The translations under genes and the position numbers were made by a program. The notes beneath the pieces were generated by a model. That model was not told the origin of the DNA. It ran no database searches and was given only the letters and a program-made list of their open reading frames with translations. Shown here piece by piece: positions 8,310 through 20,500 of a stretch of DNA of 64,000 bases (its first letter is position 1; the number at the start of each line of letters is the position of its first letter). Origin of the DNA: JANQPA01 sp964628385 (GTDB taxonomy: Bacteria > Bacteroidota > Bacteroidia > Chitinophagales > Saprospiraceae); the NCBI GenBank assembly GCA_964628385.1, contig CAZVOD010000002.1:1-64000 (forward strand), read 5' to 3'.

Positions 8310-8945
8310 TTAGCGGATAAGATCGGCAAATTCTCCGCGAACATCCTTTTTAGACCTTTGGGTATAATCCTCCAATAGTGCTTGTTGGCTTTCGGTTGAC
8401 ATCGGCAGGTTATCGCTGTACATCCCTTTAGACCGACGCTGCCTAAAAGCTTCATAAAGTGTTACAGCGCAAGCCACTGAGATATTTAAGCTTTGTACCA
8501 TTCCCACCTGAGGGATCACAAAATTTCCGTCGGCCTGTGCCAAGGCGAGCTCTGAAAGTCCAAGGTTTTCATTGCCAAACAGTAAGGCTATGGATTCGGT
8601 AAGCTCCAGCTCATATAGGTTCTTAGCTTCAGCATCCAAATGAGTACTCCAAACGGTATCGTAATGGCTCCTGACATGCTCAAAACAACTATCAACATCG
8701 TGGTAATAGTTGACATCGATCCACCGACGCGCCCCGGCGGAAGTTCTTTTTCCCAGTTCCAGATGAGTCGTTCGCAGTTTTTCTTCTGTTTGCAAAACGA
8801 AGATTTCTTTGATCCCTACAGAATCACAGGAGCGCAGTACTGCTCCAAGGTTATGCAAATCAATAATATTTTCCAGGATCACTGTTAGGTTAGGCTGCCT
8901 CAGGGCAACTACTTGTTTGAGTTTTTGTATTCGCTGTGGCGTCAT
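8310..8945 (-). CDS. trmH: SpoU/TrmH-family tRNA (guanosine-2'-O)-methyltransferase
   Basis: 211 residues with the SPOUT trefoil-knot signature: motif 1 VILENIIDLHNLGAVLRSCD (N-terminal, with the conserved N and R), motif 2 LLFGNENLGLS and motif 3 FVIPQVGMVQSLNISVA. The lack of a separate N-terminal substrate-binding domain and the short C-terminal extension (about 170-211) fit TrmH, which methylates G18 in the tRNA D-loop, better than RlmB. The exact RNA target remains an inference. A second SpoU-type enzyme of different architecture occurs at 47147-47902. Confidence 0.82.
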   Translation of the reverse strand: MTPQRIQKLKQVVALRQPNLTVILENIIDLHNLGAVLRSCDSVGIKEIFVLQTEEKLRTTHLELGKRTSAGARRWIDVNYYHDVDSCFEHVRSHYDTVWSTHLDAEAKNLYELELTESIALLFGNENLGLSELALAQADGNFVIPQVGMVQSLNISVACAVTLYEAFRQRRSKGMYSDNLPMSTESQQALLEDYTQRSKKDVRGEFADLIR

Positions 8946-9053
8946 CTAAAATATTTATAGATAAGAAGAGAGAAAATAAGAATGCAAAAGTAAGCAATGC
9001 AGTAGAAGAAAATTTATTTCTCTCCTGCTGCACGCTCCTACTCTACTGCCTTT

Positions 9054-10697
9054 TTATTGCCAGATTTGATCTCTTGAGTCTGATTTTTTTCTGTTCTTTC
9101 CTTTAGTTTGAAGTGCCAATTTAAAAGCTTCATAAGCATTAGCTATTCCTCCTGATACACTCAACCGACGGAAAGGTACCTGCTCTTCTCCACCGGGTAT
9201 TATCACCATATTACTCTTTTTACGAGCCGATTCCAGTATAATTTCTTTTACTTGCCGGGCATTTAAATCCGGGAAATAAGAACGCAGTAGAGCTGCAATT
9301 CCCGCTACTATCGGACTGGCCATGCTTGTACCATCGTTATTTTTGTAGCCGTGTTCAGGAACAGTGGAGTAAATGCTTACTCCGGGGGCAAAAACATCCA
9401 CATTTTTATCGCTATAATTACTAAAATTAGCTACTATTTCCTGGTCTTTTCTCCAATTGGAAGCTCCTACGCTGATCCAGGTTTTGGCATATTTAGGTCC
9501 AAAAAGTCCTTTTTTAAGAAAAAGATCATTGGGGTAATTATTATCAGAAAAAATTTCCGCCCCATCGTTACCGGCAGCATGAACAAGTAACACGTCATTT
9601 TTCATGGCATACTTAACGGCATCATCAACAATTTCTTTGTAAGGAGAAAAATCTTTACCAAAACTCATATTGATCACCTGAGCACCATTATCAACAGCAT
9701 ACCGGATGGCAAGTGCAATATCCTTATCTCTTTCATCCCCATCGGGAACTACCCTTAAAATCATTAATTCTATATTGCTCGCTACCCCATCAATGCCGAC
9801 TCCATTTTCGCGCTCCGCACCAATGATTCCAGCAACATGCGTACCGTGTTCTCCTCTAGGACCCGCTACATCGCTATTGCCATAATTAGTCTGCTTGAAA
9901 TTGCTGGGATCATCTCCTACTATCCGGCGCGGATTGATCTCCGTATTATAATAATAGTTGAGGGTATTTTCAAAATGCTCTACCCCATCCTTGATATCTG
10001 ACTTCACCTCCTGAAAAGTAGCACCTTCAGACTTCATCAACTCTGTAATCATTACAGCTACCTGAGATAGCAAAGGATTATCAAAATCAAAGGTGGCCAA
10101 CTCTTCCGCATCGATATAAGTCTTACCGATGGTCGTCTCTATACGATCAGCAGATTTAGCGATGGTTTTGTAGAGGAAAATATTTTCTGATGCTTCAGCT
10201 TTCTTCTCTTCGATCTTCTCTGACATCTCCAGATAGCGTTTATATTCTTTCCTTTGAGTCTTAGAAAGAGTTGACTCATCAACATCCCTGTACTTTTTAT
10301 CTAAATCTACGTACAAGCGCACCATTTCTACCTGCTCATGTACTAAGTTATCACCATCTGTCCCTCCAATATAATTCCAACCGTGAATGTCATCAATATA
10401 ACCATTGTCGTCATCGTCTTTACCATTGTTGGAAATTTCATCCTGATTTGTCCAGATTACATTTTTTAAATCTTCATGGAGTACCTGAGTTCCTCCATCA
10501 ATAACCGCAACTATTACTTTTTCACCTTCCCGGTTTCCAATTATTTCTTTGTAGAGTTTGTAGGTACTAATTCCGTTTACACCATCCTCATTGTAGTCGA
10601 GATGAAACCAGTCTTTAGCGGGTTTTTGTTGGGCAAATGCAAGGTTTACAACTAAAAAGCATATGATTGCAATTACCGATCTTGTTTTGTTGATCAT
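9054..10697 (-). CDS. Subtilisin-like serine protease (S8 family), exported
   Basis: I place the start at 10697 (MINKTRS...) rather than the in-frame ATG at 10718, because a GGAG lies three bases before it and a clean signal peptide ending LAFAQ follows. The product is 547 residues. The catalytic triad is complete: D67 in VIDGGT, H284 in HGTHVAG and S458 in GTSMASP, with the oxyanion N377 in AAGND. An aspartate-rich DDDDNGYIDD stretch could bind calcium. About 165 residues, charged and probably helical, are inserted between Asp and His, a common variant in Bacteroidota. No T9SS sorting domain is seen; the C-terminus is basic. Probably periplasmic or outer-membrane associated. Confidence 0.88.
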   Translation of the reverse strand: MINKTRSVIAIICFLVVNLAFAQQKPAKDWFHLDYNEDGVNGISTYKLYKEIIGNREGEKVIVAVIDGGTQVLHEDLKNVIWTNQDEISNNGKDDDDNGYIDDIHGWNYIGGTDGDNLVHEQVEMVRLYVDLDKKYRDVDESTLSKTQRKEYKRYLEMSEKIEEKKAEASENIFLYKTIAKSADRIETTIGKTYIDAEELATFDFDNPLLSQVAVMITELMKSEGATFQEVKSDIKDGVEHFENTLNYYYNTEINPRRIVGDDPSNFKQTNYGNSDVAGPRGEHGTHVAGIIGAERENGVGIDGVASNIELMILRVVPDGDERDKDIALAIRYAVDNGAQVINMSFGKDFSPYKEIVDDAVKYAMKNDVLLVHAAGNDGAEIFSDNNYPNDLFLKKGLFGPKYAKTWISVGASNWRKDQEIVANFSNYSDKNVDVFAPGVSIYSTVPEHGYKNNDGTSMASPIVAGIAALLRSYFPDLNARQVKEIILESARKKSNMVIIPGGEEQVPFRRLSVSGGIANAYEAFKLALQTKGKNRKKSDSRDQIWQ

Positions 10698-10739
10698 AAT
10701 CTCCTTTCTTTTTTTCAAGAACTAATTGTATAAAAAATA

Positions 10740-10747
10740 TACCTTTG
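10740..10747 (+). promoter_or_regulatory. Candidate -7 box (TACCTTTG) before the methyltransferase gene
   Basis: TACCTTTG matches TAnnTTTG exactly. No clear TTTG is found 19-21 bases upstream, so support is from one box only. Transcription from here would start near 10753, upstream of both candidate start codons of the next gene. Confidence 0.35.
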
Positions 10748-10791
10748 GCTAAAAGCTTAAACAAATTTTGTTCAATATCTCATACGAAAAA

Positions 10792-11667
10792 ATGTTACCA
10801 AGGGTATTATTTCGGGTACACATTAAATATTTTTTAAAGTATATAACGTTTTTTTACCGTGCAACGACAAAGTATGATATAGACTCTCCGTTCGTGAGCG
10901 AATTCATAGAAGATGTCTACGAAGATACTCGCACCTACTATGCCTTTATTCATATTGAATGGCTTCGCGGGCAATTGCTAAGCGATAACCGTCAGATCAA
11001 TTTTTTGGACTTTGGTGCTGGCTCAAAGTTATTCAAAGGCACTCATCGACATATACAAAATATTGCCAAGTTTGGAAATTCTTCGCCTTCCGAAGGGCGT
11101 TTACTCTTCAAGCTTATCAACTATCTCGACGCAAGTAATATTGTAGAATTGGGCACCTCTTTGGGCTTATCCACACTTTACATGGCTAAGGCAAATGAAC
11201 AAGCCGAAATAATGACTACTGAAGCCAGTTCTGAACTTTGCGAAATTGCAGCTGAAAATTTTGCAAAACTCGGCTGCGGACATATCACTATTATCAACGA
11301 CACATTCGACAGAGGTCTTGAGTATATTGCCCAACAAAAAAAGTCAATAGATTTACTTTTCATCGATGGCGATCATACTTACGATGGTACGATCCGGTAT
11401 TTTAAAAAAGTACTCCCACTTATTCATTCTGGCAGTGTCATCATCATTGCTGACATTTATTGGTCAGATGGCATGTTGAAAGCCTGGAAAGAACTAAAGG
11501 GCCATCCCGGGATAAAACTATCCATAGATACTTTTCAGATGGGCATTCTATTTTTTGATCTAAAATTCAAAACTACACAACATTTCAAAATCGTCCCCTG
11601 GTATTTCAAACCCTGGCATTTGGGCCTGTTCAGAACAAGCGCTACTTACCTGCCACCTGATGCCTGA
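10792..11667 (+). CDS. Class I SAM-dependent methyltransferase (O-methyltransferase-like)
   Basis: The frame extends back to a TTG at 10768, but the ATG at 10792 gives the more likely 291-residue product. An IVELGTSLGLSTLYMA segment is the SAM-binding motif I, and DLLFIDGDHTYDGTIRYF is the DxDH-type motif IV seen in the Methyltransf_24 / catechol-O-methyltransferase-like group. The N-terminal ~95 residues contain SPFVSEFIEDVYED, conserved in Bacteroidota homologues. Substrate unknown; small-molecule O-methylation is the family norm. The last 22 bases overlap the end of the convergent AAA+ gene, leaving no room for an intergenic terminator. Confidence 0.75.
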   Translation: MLPRVLFRVHIKYFLKYITFFYRATTKYDIDSPFVSEFIEDVYEDTRTYYAFIHIEWLRGQLLSDNRQINFLDFGAGSKLFKGTHRHIQNIAKFGNSSPSEGRLLFKLINYLDASNIVELGTSLGLSTLYMAKANEQAEIMTTEASSELCEIAAENFAKLGCGHITIINDTFDRGLEYIAQQKKSIDLLFIDGDHTYDGTIRYFKKVLPLIHSGSVIIIADIYWSDGMLKAWKELKGHPGIKLSIDTFQMGILFFDLKFKTTQHFKIVPWYFKPWHLGLFRTSATYLPPDA

Positions 11668-14294
11668 CGTCTGAATCCTATTGTCTTCTTATTGAATACA
11701 AAATCGCTCTTATCTAGTTTAAAGGTAGCGACATCCTCGAAGGTTAATATATTGTTAGGGGTCGCTTTGCGTTCTTCTAAAGAAAGCTCCGCTATTCTAA
11801 GGTTTTGATTTTTAACGGCTTCTGTGATGATATTTCGTATTGTCCTGGCATTGCCAAAGTACTTATCTCTAAATTCATGTATGAAAGTCAAATAATTTCT
11901 TAGATGTTCTTCAGCATCCGGATCCGGAATAATATGCTGCTCTGACAACATCATCAGCGCTATTTCCGTCAATTCTTCAGGAGAATAATCATCAAATTTC
12001 AGAATCTTATCAAACCTGGAATTCAAACCTGGGTTCATTTTCAGAAATTGCTCCATATTATCCGGATAGCCGGCTACAAAAACGAAGAACTGACCGCGTT
12101 GATCTTCCATTCGTTTTAGCAAAGTCTGTATAGCCTCATCTCCAAAGTCACCCTGGCTACCTCCTGTATTTCTGGTTAGGGCATAAGCTTCGTCAATAAA
12201 TAGGACTCCACCAACTGCTTCGTCTATTTTTTTACTGGTTTTGAGTGCTGTCTGTCCTACATATCCGGCAACGAGCCCTTGACGATCTGTCTCTACCATA
12301 TGGCCTCGCTCCAGCACGCCGAGGGCTTTATAGATTTTTGTTAAAATCCTAGCCACTGTAGTTTTACCAGTTCCTGGATTTCCAATAAAGACAGTGTGCA
12401 GGAAGAAGCTATTCAGTACATCTTTGCTGGTTTCTCTGTAGTAGCGCACCAGTCGTACCAGCTCGTGAATTTGAGCTTTTACTTTTTCCATACCAATTAG
12501 AGACTGCAGCTCGTTGAGCGATTCGTTCAACAATGCCTCGTCAATAGGTATATTGGGAAGGCCTTTTCTGGGTTTGATAGATATTTGCTGCACATCATTC
12601 AATTCTACCAGTTCCAGTTCTTCTTTTTCCAGATTTCTGGGGTTTTCCATGCTCATCACACGTAAGCCCAGCTTAATTTTCAGTTTTTCTATCAAATCGA
12701 ATACAAATCGGGCATTACCAAAAGATCGATCTCTGGTACGGTAAGCGTCGATGATTATATCATTGACGCGCTTCCAGGATTCTTCTGTCAGGCGTACGCC
12801 TTTTTGCTCACTGGCATATTTGGCGATTTGTATCAGTTCCTGAGGCAAGTAGTCCGGAAACTCATAGTATAATTTGAACCGGGACTTTAGGCCGGGGTTG
12901 GAATCCAAGAAGTGCTTCATCTCTCTGGGGTACCCAGCCACAATTACTACTAAGTCACCCTGGCCGTTGGACATTTCTTTCACCAGAATCTCTATAACCT
13001 CCCGTCCAAAATCTTTACTATCGTCATTAGAACGAGCCAGTGAATAGGCTTCATCAATGAATAGTACACCACCTCTAGCCTTTTCTATTGCATCTTTAAC
13101 TTTTGGGGCTGTTTGACCAATATATTCGCCCACCAGATCAACTCTATCTACTTCGTGTACATGACCTTTAGTTAGTAAGCCCATTTTTTTGTAGAGCTTA
13201 CCCATCATAGTAGCTACTGTAGTCTTCCCTGTGCCCGGGTTACCAATAAATACTGAATGTACATTGATCTGTTCCTTTTCTTCAAAGCCCTTATCTCTAC
13301 GCAACTGTAAGAACTGAATGTATTTGGCGTGATCCCTTACTTGCTTTTTTATATCAGTCAGGCCAATCAGCTCATCCATTTTTCTCATCACATCGTCAAA
13401 GGTCTGGCTGTTGTCAATATCGGGAGTAAGAATTACAGGTGCCTGCCTTTCTGGCAAAATAACACCAGCAATGCCTTCCATAAAATCATCATTCACCTCA
13501 AAAGGCACTACAGCGAGCAGCTTATCCATAAAGACAATCTCTGCTGTGTAGCGATCTTCTCTCCAAGAACCTTTCACATTGGAACCCCAACCGGCGGTAA
13601 TTTTGATAATTTCGTCTTTCTTTTCAATGCGTTGCAGACGCACTACCTGCCCTTTGAGCTCTCTGGCATCATTGTAGAACTTGGTAAAAAGCTCACAATA
13701 CCAGGACTTATTGGGGAGTAAATTTCTTAAAGTGATCTCCACATAAATATACCTGGACTCTTCACTACTAAATTCTTTAAAATAAGTCCTTTTCTCATCG
13801 ATAACATCATCGTAAGGCCCCTCATACAAAGAAAGAGAAACTACATCTAGGTAAACATTTTCACCCGGCATGGGATCCTTGCCGGCATCTTCAATGTAGA
13901 AATATTTGGTAGCGACTTTTTCACCCTCTATCCAGGCTTCCCAGTAATAGGTGCCTTTTTTCCAGAAAACCCCCTCGTTTTTGTTGCCCCATCCCTCACG
14001 GATATAAACAACACTATCATATTTGCTGACTTTCTTCTTCAGGGGTAGATTACAGATTTCCTTACGACCTTTCTTCAGGGAGTAGCACTTTAATTCAACA
14101 TCAATCTCCCAATCTTCCTCATCAAACTTTTTATTGTAAAACGATAGTTCAGCGTAGACATAGGTCGTTTCGTATCTATCAAAAACCTGACGATATTTCT
14201 TTTTGTTATCAGCCAGCCATTCTGTGGAGGCATAAACTTTAAGCTCTCTAAACTTATACTTTCTGGAACCTGGTATTAGGTAACCTTCCGACAT
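11646..14294 (-). CDS. Double CbxX/CfqX-type AAA+ ATPase with duplicated beta-rich N-terminus
   Basis: 882 residues. Two complete AAA+ modules of the CbxX/SpoVK family: module 1 about 300-545 (Walker A GNPGTGKTT at 351, Walker B LFIDEAY at 411, sensor region FGNAR at 525) and module 2 about 590-835 (GNPGTGKTT at 638, LFIDEAY at 698, FGNAR at 813). Both look catalytically intact. Residues 13-135 and 147-268 are two copies of a beta-rich module, each ending in a GWG motif (101-103, 235-237) and two final strands; I do not recognise this module. Family members remodel protein complexes (rubisco activation, ESX secretion). No partner is obvious; a giant T9SS protein lies upstream and a ClpB-like protein beyond it. 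Cytoplasmic, no signal peptide. Confidence 0.8.
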   Translation of the reverse strand: MSEGYLIPGSRKYKFRELKVYASTEWLADNKKKYRQVFDRYETTYVYAELSFYNKKFDEEDWEIDVELKCYSLKKGRKEICNLPLKKKVSKYDSVVYIREGWGNKNEGVFWKKGTYYWEAWIEGEKVATKYFYIEDAGKDPMPGENVYLDVVSLSLYEGPYDDVIDEKRTYFKEFSSEESRYIYVEITLRNLLPNKSWYCELFTKFYNDARELKGQVVRLQRIEKKDEIIKITAGWGSNVKGSWREDRYTAEIVFMDKLLAVVPFEVNDDFMEGIAGVILPERQAPVILTPDIDNSQTFDDVMRKMDELIGLTDIKKQVRDHAKYIQFLQLRRDKGFEEKEQINVHSVFIGNPGTGKTTVATMMGKLYKKMGLLTKGHVHEVDRVDLVGEYIGQTAPKVKDAIEKARGGVLFIDEAYSLARSNDDSKDFGREVIEILVKEMSNGQGDLVVIVAGYPREMKHFLDSNPGLKSRFKLYYEFPDYLPQELIQIAKYASEQKGVRLTEESWKRVNDIIIDAYRTRDRSFGNARFVFDLIEKLKIKLGLRVMSMENPRNLEKEELELVELNDVQQISIKPRKGLPNIPIDEALLNESLNELQSLIGMEKVKAQIHELVRLVRYYRETSKDVLNSFFLHTVFIGNPGTGKTTVARILTKIYKALGVLERGHMVETDRQGLVAGYVGQTALKTSKKIDEAVGGVLFIDEAYALTRNTGGSQGDFGDEAIQTLLKRMEDQRGQFFVFVAGYPDNMEQFLKMNPGLNSRFDKILKFDDYSPEELTEIALMMLSEQHIIPDPDAEEHLRNYLTFIHEFRDKYFGNARTIRNIITEAVKNQNLRIAELSLEERKATPNNILTFEDVATFKLDKSDFVFNKKTIGFRRQASGGR

Positions 14295-14462
14295 TAACTA
14301 AAATTTAATTATAATTCCTAATTGTCTCGTGTAATCGATATTGAAGATACAATTGATTTCCTTTATCGATAATTTTATCTCAAACTCTAATATGATTTTT
14401 TTTCTCATTCCTTAAGAAAAAAAATTCACTAAACCAATATATGAAAAACTACACCAATTTGT

Positions 14463-14497
14463 ATAAAAAAAGCGCATCTGTCAGTCAACAGATGCAC
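14463..14497 (-). terminator. Rho-independent terminator of the DUF4397-repeat gene
   Basis: On the minus strand GCATCTGT-tgactg-ACAGATGC (14495-14474) forms a perfect 8 bp stem and is followed by gCTTTTTTTATAC. It lies ~50 bases after the stop of the giant gene and separates it from the AAA+ gene, so these two are probably not one transcript. Confidence 0.8.
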
Positions 14498-14546
14498 TTG
14501 TGAGTTAGTATTGGCCAAAATCGGACATTTGCTTGATTGACTTTCC

Positions 14547-17500
14547 TTATTTGGTAACAATCATACGAGTCGTTATTATGCCCTCGCCAGAAGTCAAACT
14601 AATGAAATACTGACCTGAGGGAAGCTCACTAGCGTTGATCGTCTCAAAGTGTTCACCTTCCACTTGCTGACCCAGATATGTTGTACGTATCAATTGACCA
14701 TTTTGGTTAAAAATATTTAAAGAAATCTCAGCAGATTCTTTCAAGATATAATTCAAGATAGCGCTATTTCTCACCGGATTTGGAAATACCCTGAAGCTTT
14801 CTACAAAAGTTTCTAATTCGTTAGCAGAAACAATCAGATCCAGCGGGAAGGTTGTACCATCCGGTAATGCTACCCATAGTGCAAACCCAGGTGCTTCGCC
14901 ACTGAAAAAGCCGGTTGCAAATACTACCGCAGCCCCACTCTCAAAAGGAGTTACATTAGCGGAGTAAGAAGCAACAATATTATCATTTTCACCCGCTGGG
15001 GTGATGTCCAAAATATAAGATACAGCAGGTACATTGAAATAACCCTGAAAATCATTGTAAGCAACACTATCAAAAATGATAGAATTAGCTGTGAGTACAT
15101 CGACTGTGGGTGCATCCGTAGAACCATGATATAGCAGCAAGTCCACGCCCGAGCCTGTTGCTGCATTTACTCTTGCTCCTTCATACCTTGCTAGCTGAAA
15201 TGGCGTTGAAGTATCTCCGACAATACCGGTGGCGAAGATGATATAATTTTGTCCGTTTTCAAGTACAACGGTATCATTTAAAATTGCAGATTCAACAGAT
15301 GTACTGGTATCCGGCGCTACTGCTAATGCAATTTCTACGCCAGCCATGAGAAACTCAAAAGGTTCTGCTGAGCGGAATTCAAAATTATCAATCAATAAGG
15401 CTCCATTGGCATAAACGTCAACTGCCTGATCTGGTGAGTTGTGGATAATTTGCACGCCTGCCACCTGAGCTATAGGTAAGTTGATTACTGTTCCATCATC
15501 CAGAACGGCCAGTAGCGTGAATGTGGCAGGATCAGAATTTAAAAAGCCAGATGCGATTACCGTAGCCGATCGAGCGGTCAACATGGAAAGATCTGCCGCA
15601 AAAGTAGCTACAATTCCTTCCTGACCGCTTGCCAAAATATCAATATAGTATAAATCAGCAGGAACACTAAAGTAATTCGTAATTTCACCAAATTCAAGAT
15701 TAGTGGTCAGGCTCACTACATTTCTAGCATTGACATCTACATTGGGAGCATCTGTGGCACCATGGAAAATGTTGAACGCTACTAGTTCCGGATCAGAAGC
15801 GATGCTTCTTGCCCCGTCCGAAATAAACAAATCGAATGGCTTCAACGTATCTCCTACGATACCGTTTGCAATTACGGTGTATTCCAGGCCATTTTCAAAT
15901 GTTACAGCCTTTCTAAAAATAGCCGACTCGGCGGATGTACTGGTATCCGGTGCCACTGCTAGTTCGATTTCTGTCCCGGCAATAAGAAATTCAAACGGCT
16001 CAGCAGTTTGGTATTCAAAGTCGTCAATCAGCAAGGAACCATTCGCGTAAATATCAACCGGAGCTGTTGGCGAATTGTGAATGATCTGGACATTGGCCAC
16101 ATCAGCAGTCGGAAGTTCAATGACTGTTCCGTCAGCAAATACAGCCAAAGCAGCAAATCCAGGTTCTCCTCCGAATATTCCCGAAGCTACTACGGTTACA
16201 GACTGACCTGAAGCATCTGCCAATGGTGCACTGAAGGTCTCGACAATATTTCCACCGCCGGCCAAACGTACATCCAGGAAGTAATCAGCAGCCGGTACTG
16301 TTTCGTAGTCACTAAAGTTATCGTATGACAGATCAGGAAATAAAGTACCCACTCTTCTGACATCAACATCTACAGGGGGGGCTCCAATAGCTCCATGGAA
16401 CACATTAATATCTATGTTTTCGCCATCCGCAGCTGCACTTCTCGCATCCGCATTGAAAGCTAAACCAAATGAAAATCCATTATTCCCAACCTCTCCATTG
16501 GCAATTACTGTATATTCTAATCCATTTTCGAATGTTATCGTATCTCTGAAAATAGCCGACTCAACAGAGGTGCTGGTATCTAGAGCAACCGCTAACTCTA
16601 TCTCTACTCCAGCAGGAAAAAACTGGAATGGTTCAGCTTCGCGATATTCAAAATTATCAATGATCAGTTCTCCATTGGCATATAAATCAACAGTAGGTGT
16701 TGGTGAGTTATGAATAATCTGCACATTAGCCACCGGTGCTGCTGGCAGTTCTATCACTGTTCCATCTGCCAGTACTGCTAAAAGTGCAAATCCAGGATCG
16801 CCATCAAGAATCCCTGATGCTATTACCGTTACGGCCTGCCCTGCTAGTGTATCCAGCACAGCATTGTAGGTATTTAATATAGTCGACGTACCTGCTTCGC
16901 GTATGTCAATGAAATACTCATCGGCCAAAAAAGAGGTATAATCTGTGAAATTACCGTAACTTACCTCACTAAATAAATTCCCAACGGTTCGAGCATCTAC
17001 TTCAACAGCAGAAGCCTCAATAGCACCATGGAAAATATTGACCTCTACACGCTCGCCATCTGATGCTGAACTCCTGGCACCCTCATTCACTGCCAAGCGA
17101 AACGGAAAGTCCGCATTACCTACCTGTCCGTTAGCAATGACGGTGTATTCTAGTGCATTTTCCAAAATTACCGTATCTCTAAAAATAGCCGACTCCGCGG
17201 ATGTACTGGTGTCTAGAGCTACCGCCAATTCAATTTCTACACCAGCCGGCAGCAGATCAAAAGCGGTTGCTATGCGGTATTCAAAATTATCAATAAGCAA
17301 CTCGCCGTTGGCATAAACATCTACCGTTGGCATTGGTGAATTGTGAATAACCTGCACATTAGCCACCGGGGATAATGGAAGCTCAACGACCGTTCCGTTC
17401 GCTAAAATAGCCAGAGGTGCAAAACCTGGCTCACCCCCAAATATTCCAGAAGCAACCACAGTTATTGATTGCCCGGCCAAAGTGTCTAGCATAGCTGCGT

Positions 17501-20500
17501 AAGTACCGGCTAAAAGTTCTGTTCCAGCAACAGTTACATCAAAGAAATATTCTCCGGCGGGAACTGATCTATAGTCAGTAAAATCATCATAAGCCACTCC
17601 GCTAAAAAGGTTGCCTACATTTCTGGCGGCTACATCTACGGTTGGGGCATTAATAGCTCCGTGGAAGATATTCACATCCACACTTTCACCATCATCAGCC
17701 ACATTTCTGGCATTTGTATTAATAACTAAGTCAAACGGAAAATCACTATTCCCTACCTGCCCGTTCGCCACAACACTGTAGCTGGCATCATCTAGCAAAG
17801 TTATCGTATCTCTGAAAATAGCAGATTCAACAGATGTACTCGTATCCAGTGCTACTGCAAACTCTATTTCTACACCAGCAGGAAGCTCCAGATAAGGGGT
17901 TGCCGTACGATACTCAAAGTTATCTAAGATCAATTCTCCATTGGCATAAACATCTACCATTGGCGTTGGTGAATTATGAATCAGCTGTACCTTTGCGGAA
18001 GGTGTTTCTGGTAAATCCAAAACATTCCCATCCGGAAATACAGCCAAAAGGCCAAATGGCGCTGATGCACTTTCCAATTCTCCATAAGCTACTACTGTGA
18101 CAGCTCCTCCTGATAGTGCTTCCAAATTTGCATCAAAAGAGCCCACTACATTATCGGTTCCTGCAGCTTTAACATCCAGCGTGTAAAGCGATGGTGGAAC
18201 AGTAACATAAGGAGAAAATTGTTTGTAGGATAAATTAGTAAATAATTCTCCCACTCCCCTCGCCGCTACATCAACAGCCGGAGAACCAGCTGAACCGTGA
18301 AATACATTTACATCTACACTATCAGTAGAAATACCTGCCGTTCGGCCCATATCAGATACCTCCAGATTGAAAGGGTCTTCCTGGGAATCTACGCTTCCGT
18401 TCGCTACAATGGTATATATAGAATCTGTACCAAAAGTGGTATTTAAAGTAAAAATAGCCTCTTCAGCAGAAATACTGGGAGCTGCCGCTATAGCGATTTC
18501 TGTTTCTTTATTAGCGGCCAGCTTCACGAATGGTGTAGCCGTTTGGTATTCGAAGTCAGTGAGAAAAATTTCTCCATCAACATAAATATCCACCGGAGTA
18601 GAAGGAGAATTATGGATAATCTGTACATCAGCACTATCAAGAAATACCTGTTCTATTTTAAACGAATTACCTTGTGGATCGGCGGCCCACAACTGAAATT
18701 CCGGGCTTCTTTCATCCAGAAAACCACTGGCAAAGACGGTAAGGGGTGTTCCTCCCAGTCCATTTACATCTAAGCGGTAATTGCCTACCAAAACAGAATT
18801 ATCATTACCGGGTGTAACTCTAAGGGTATAAATACCTGGTAATACAGGCAAGTACCCTCTGAACTCTCCGTATGCCACATCGCCAAAGAGCGTAACACCA
18901 GCAGCTGGATTGGCAATATCTATCGGGCCAGCACCAGGTGAACCATGGTATACCAGCAAATCAACTACGGCTGCATTGCTCTCTGTTCTGGCCATACCGA
19001 AAGTATCAATACCCAAAGGTGTATTTTCATCTTCCAGTACACCTCTGGCTACAGCTATTAGCTCCTGATCAGCAGCAAGGTTGTAAGTAAAAGTAGCAAT
19101 AGCTTCTGCAGCCGAAGTACTATTGTCAGGTGCTACTGCTATTTCTATATCCACCCCGGCCGGAACCTTTACGAAAGGGGTAGCAGAGCGAAACGTTAAG
19201 TCATCAGCAACAATCACATTATCAACATAGATATCTACGGTTGGTGAGGGAGCATTATGAATGATCTGAACTAAAGCACTATCAGCCGCTACTTCACAAC
19301 TTGTTGAAGGCTTATTTTCTTCTCCTGGAGATGAACAAGCCTCAATAAAGTCCGCATCGTTGTTATCTGTATCGGCTCCATCCGGTGAACGAGATAAACT
19401 TAAATTAGCATTGTTGTTATCATCCTGCGCAGATGTACCTATACCCTCTGCTACTCCATCAATAGTACCCTCATAACTCAGAGCATCGATAACCTGGCCG
19501 TTAAACAACAACTGTATACCATCTGGGGCACCATTCTGAACAGTCGAGCCAGATACAATAAAATCACAGTATTCTGCACTATTATTTCCGTAACAAACTA
19601 CATAGTAACCTCCGGCTTCCAAAGTTACATCAGGGAGTTTGCTCGTATTGTACGTCTCCTCGTTGCTTCCGTTTATCAGTACAATTTCTGTACCATTAAG
19701 AGAAACAGGCTTTTCACTATTATTTCTCAATTCAATAAATTCAGCATCATCAAAACCTGGTTGATCATAATCCACTTCGTTAATTACCAAGGCCGGAGGC
19801 TCTGTAATCAGCGGAAATTCAACTACCGTTCCATCGGTTAATACAGCAAACAATCCAAAACCTGGCGTCGTATTCAAAAAACCTGATGCGATAACAGTGG
19901 CAGCCTCATCAGCTAGTAAACTCAGATCAGCAATAAAAGAGGCCAATACATCAGCATTACCAGTTGCTCTGATATCGAGCGTATAGCTTGCCGGCGTTAC
20001 AGATGTATACATCTCAGCAAACTGCCCATAGGGCAGATCGCTTATAAGCGTCTCCACATTTCGAGCATCTATGTCTACATTTGTCGCATCTGCTGCTCCG
20101 TGAAATGTCGTAAATTCAACATTACCTTCCTGCAATGCCGATTCGCGCGCCATAGCATTGACGCCAATATCAAAAGGTGTATCACCGTCTCCTACAATAC
20201 CATGAGCCACAGCAATATAAGTGCCTTTTTCCAAAAGCTGCCCCAGTGGTTTCGTGAAAAAAGCATCTTCAACAGAATTACTTGGACTGGTAGCCACATC
20301 AATAGTGACCTCCGTACCCGCAGCAACATCCAGGAAAGGTGTAGCAGACCGGAAAGTTATTGCAGTAAATTCCTCCAGCAAAGTTCCGTTTACATAAATA
20401 TCAACGATGGGCCCCTCTTCCGTACCTGGCAAAGGGGAATTGTGAATGACTTGCAGCCTGGCAGTTTGTGCATTTGACCCAACCGCTAAACAAACAGTCA

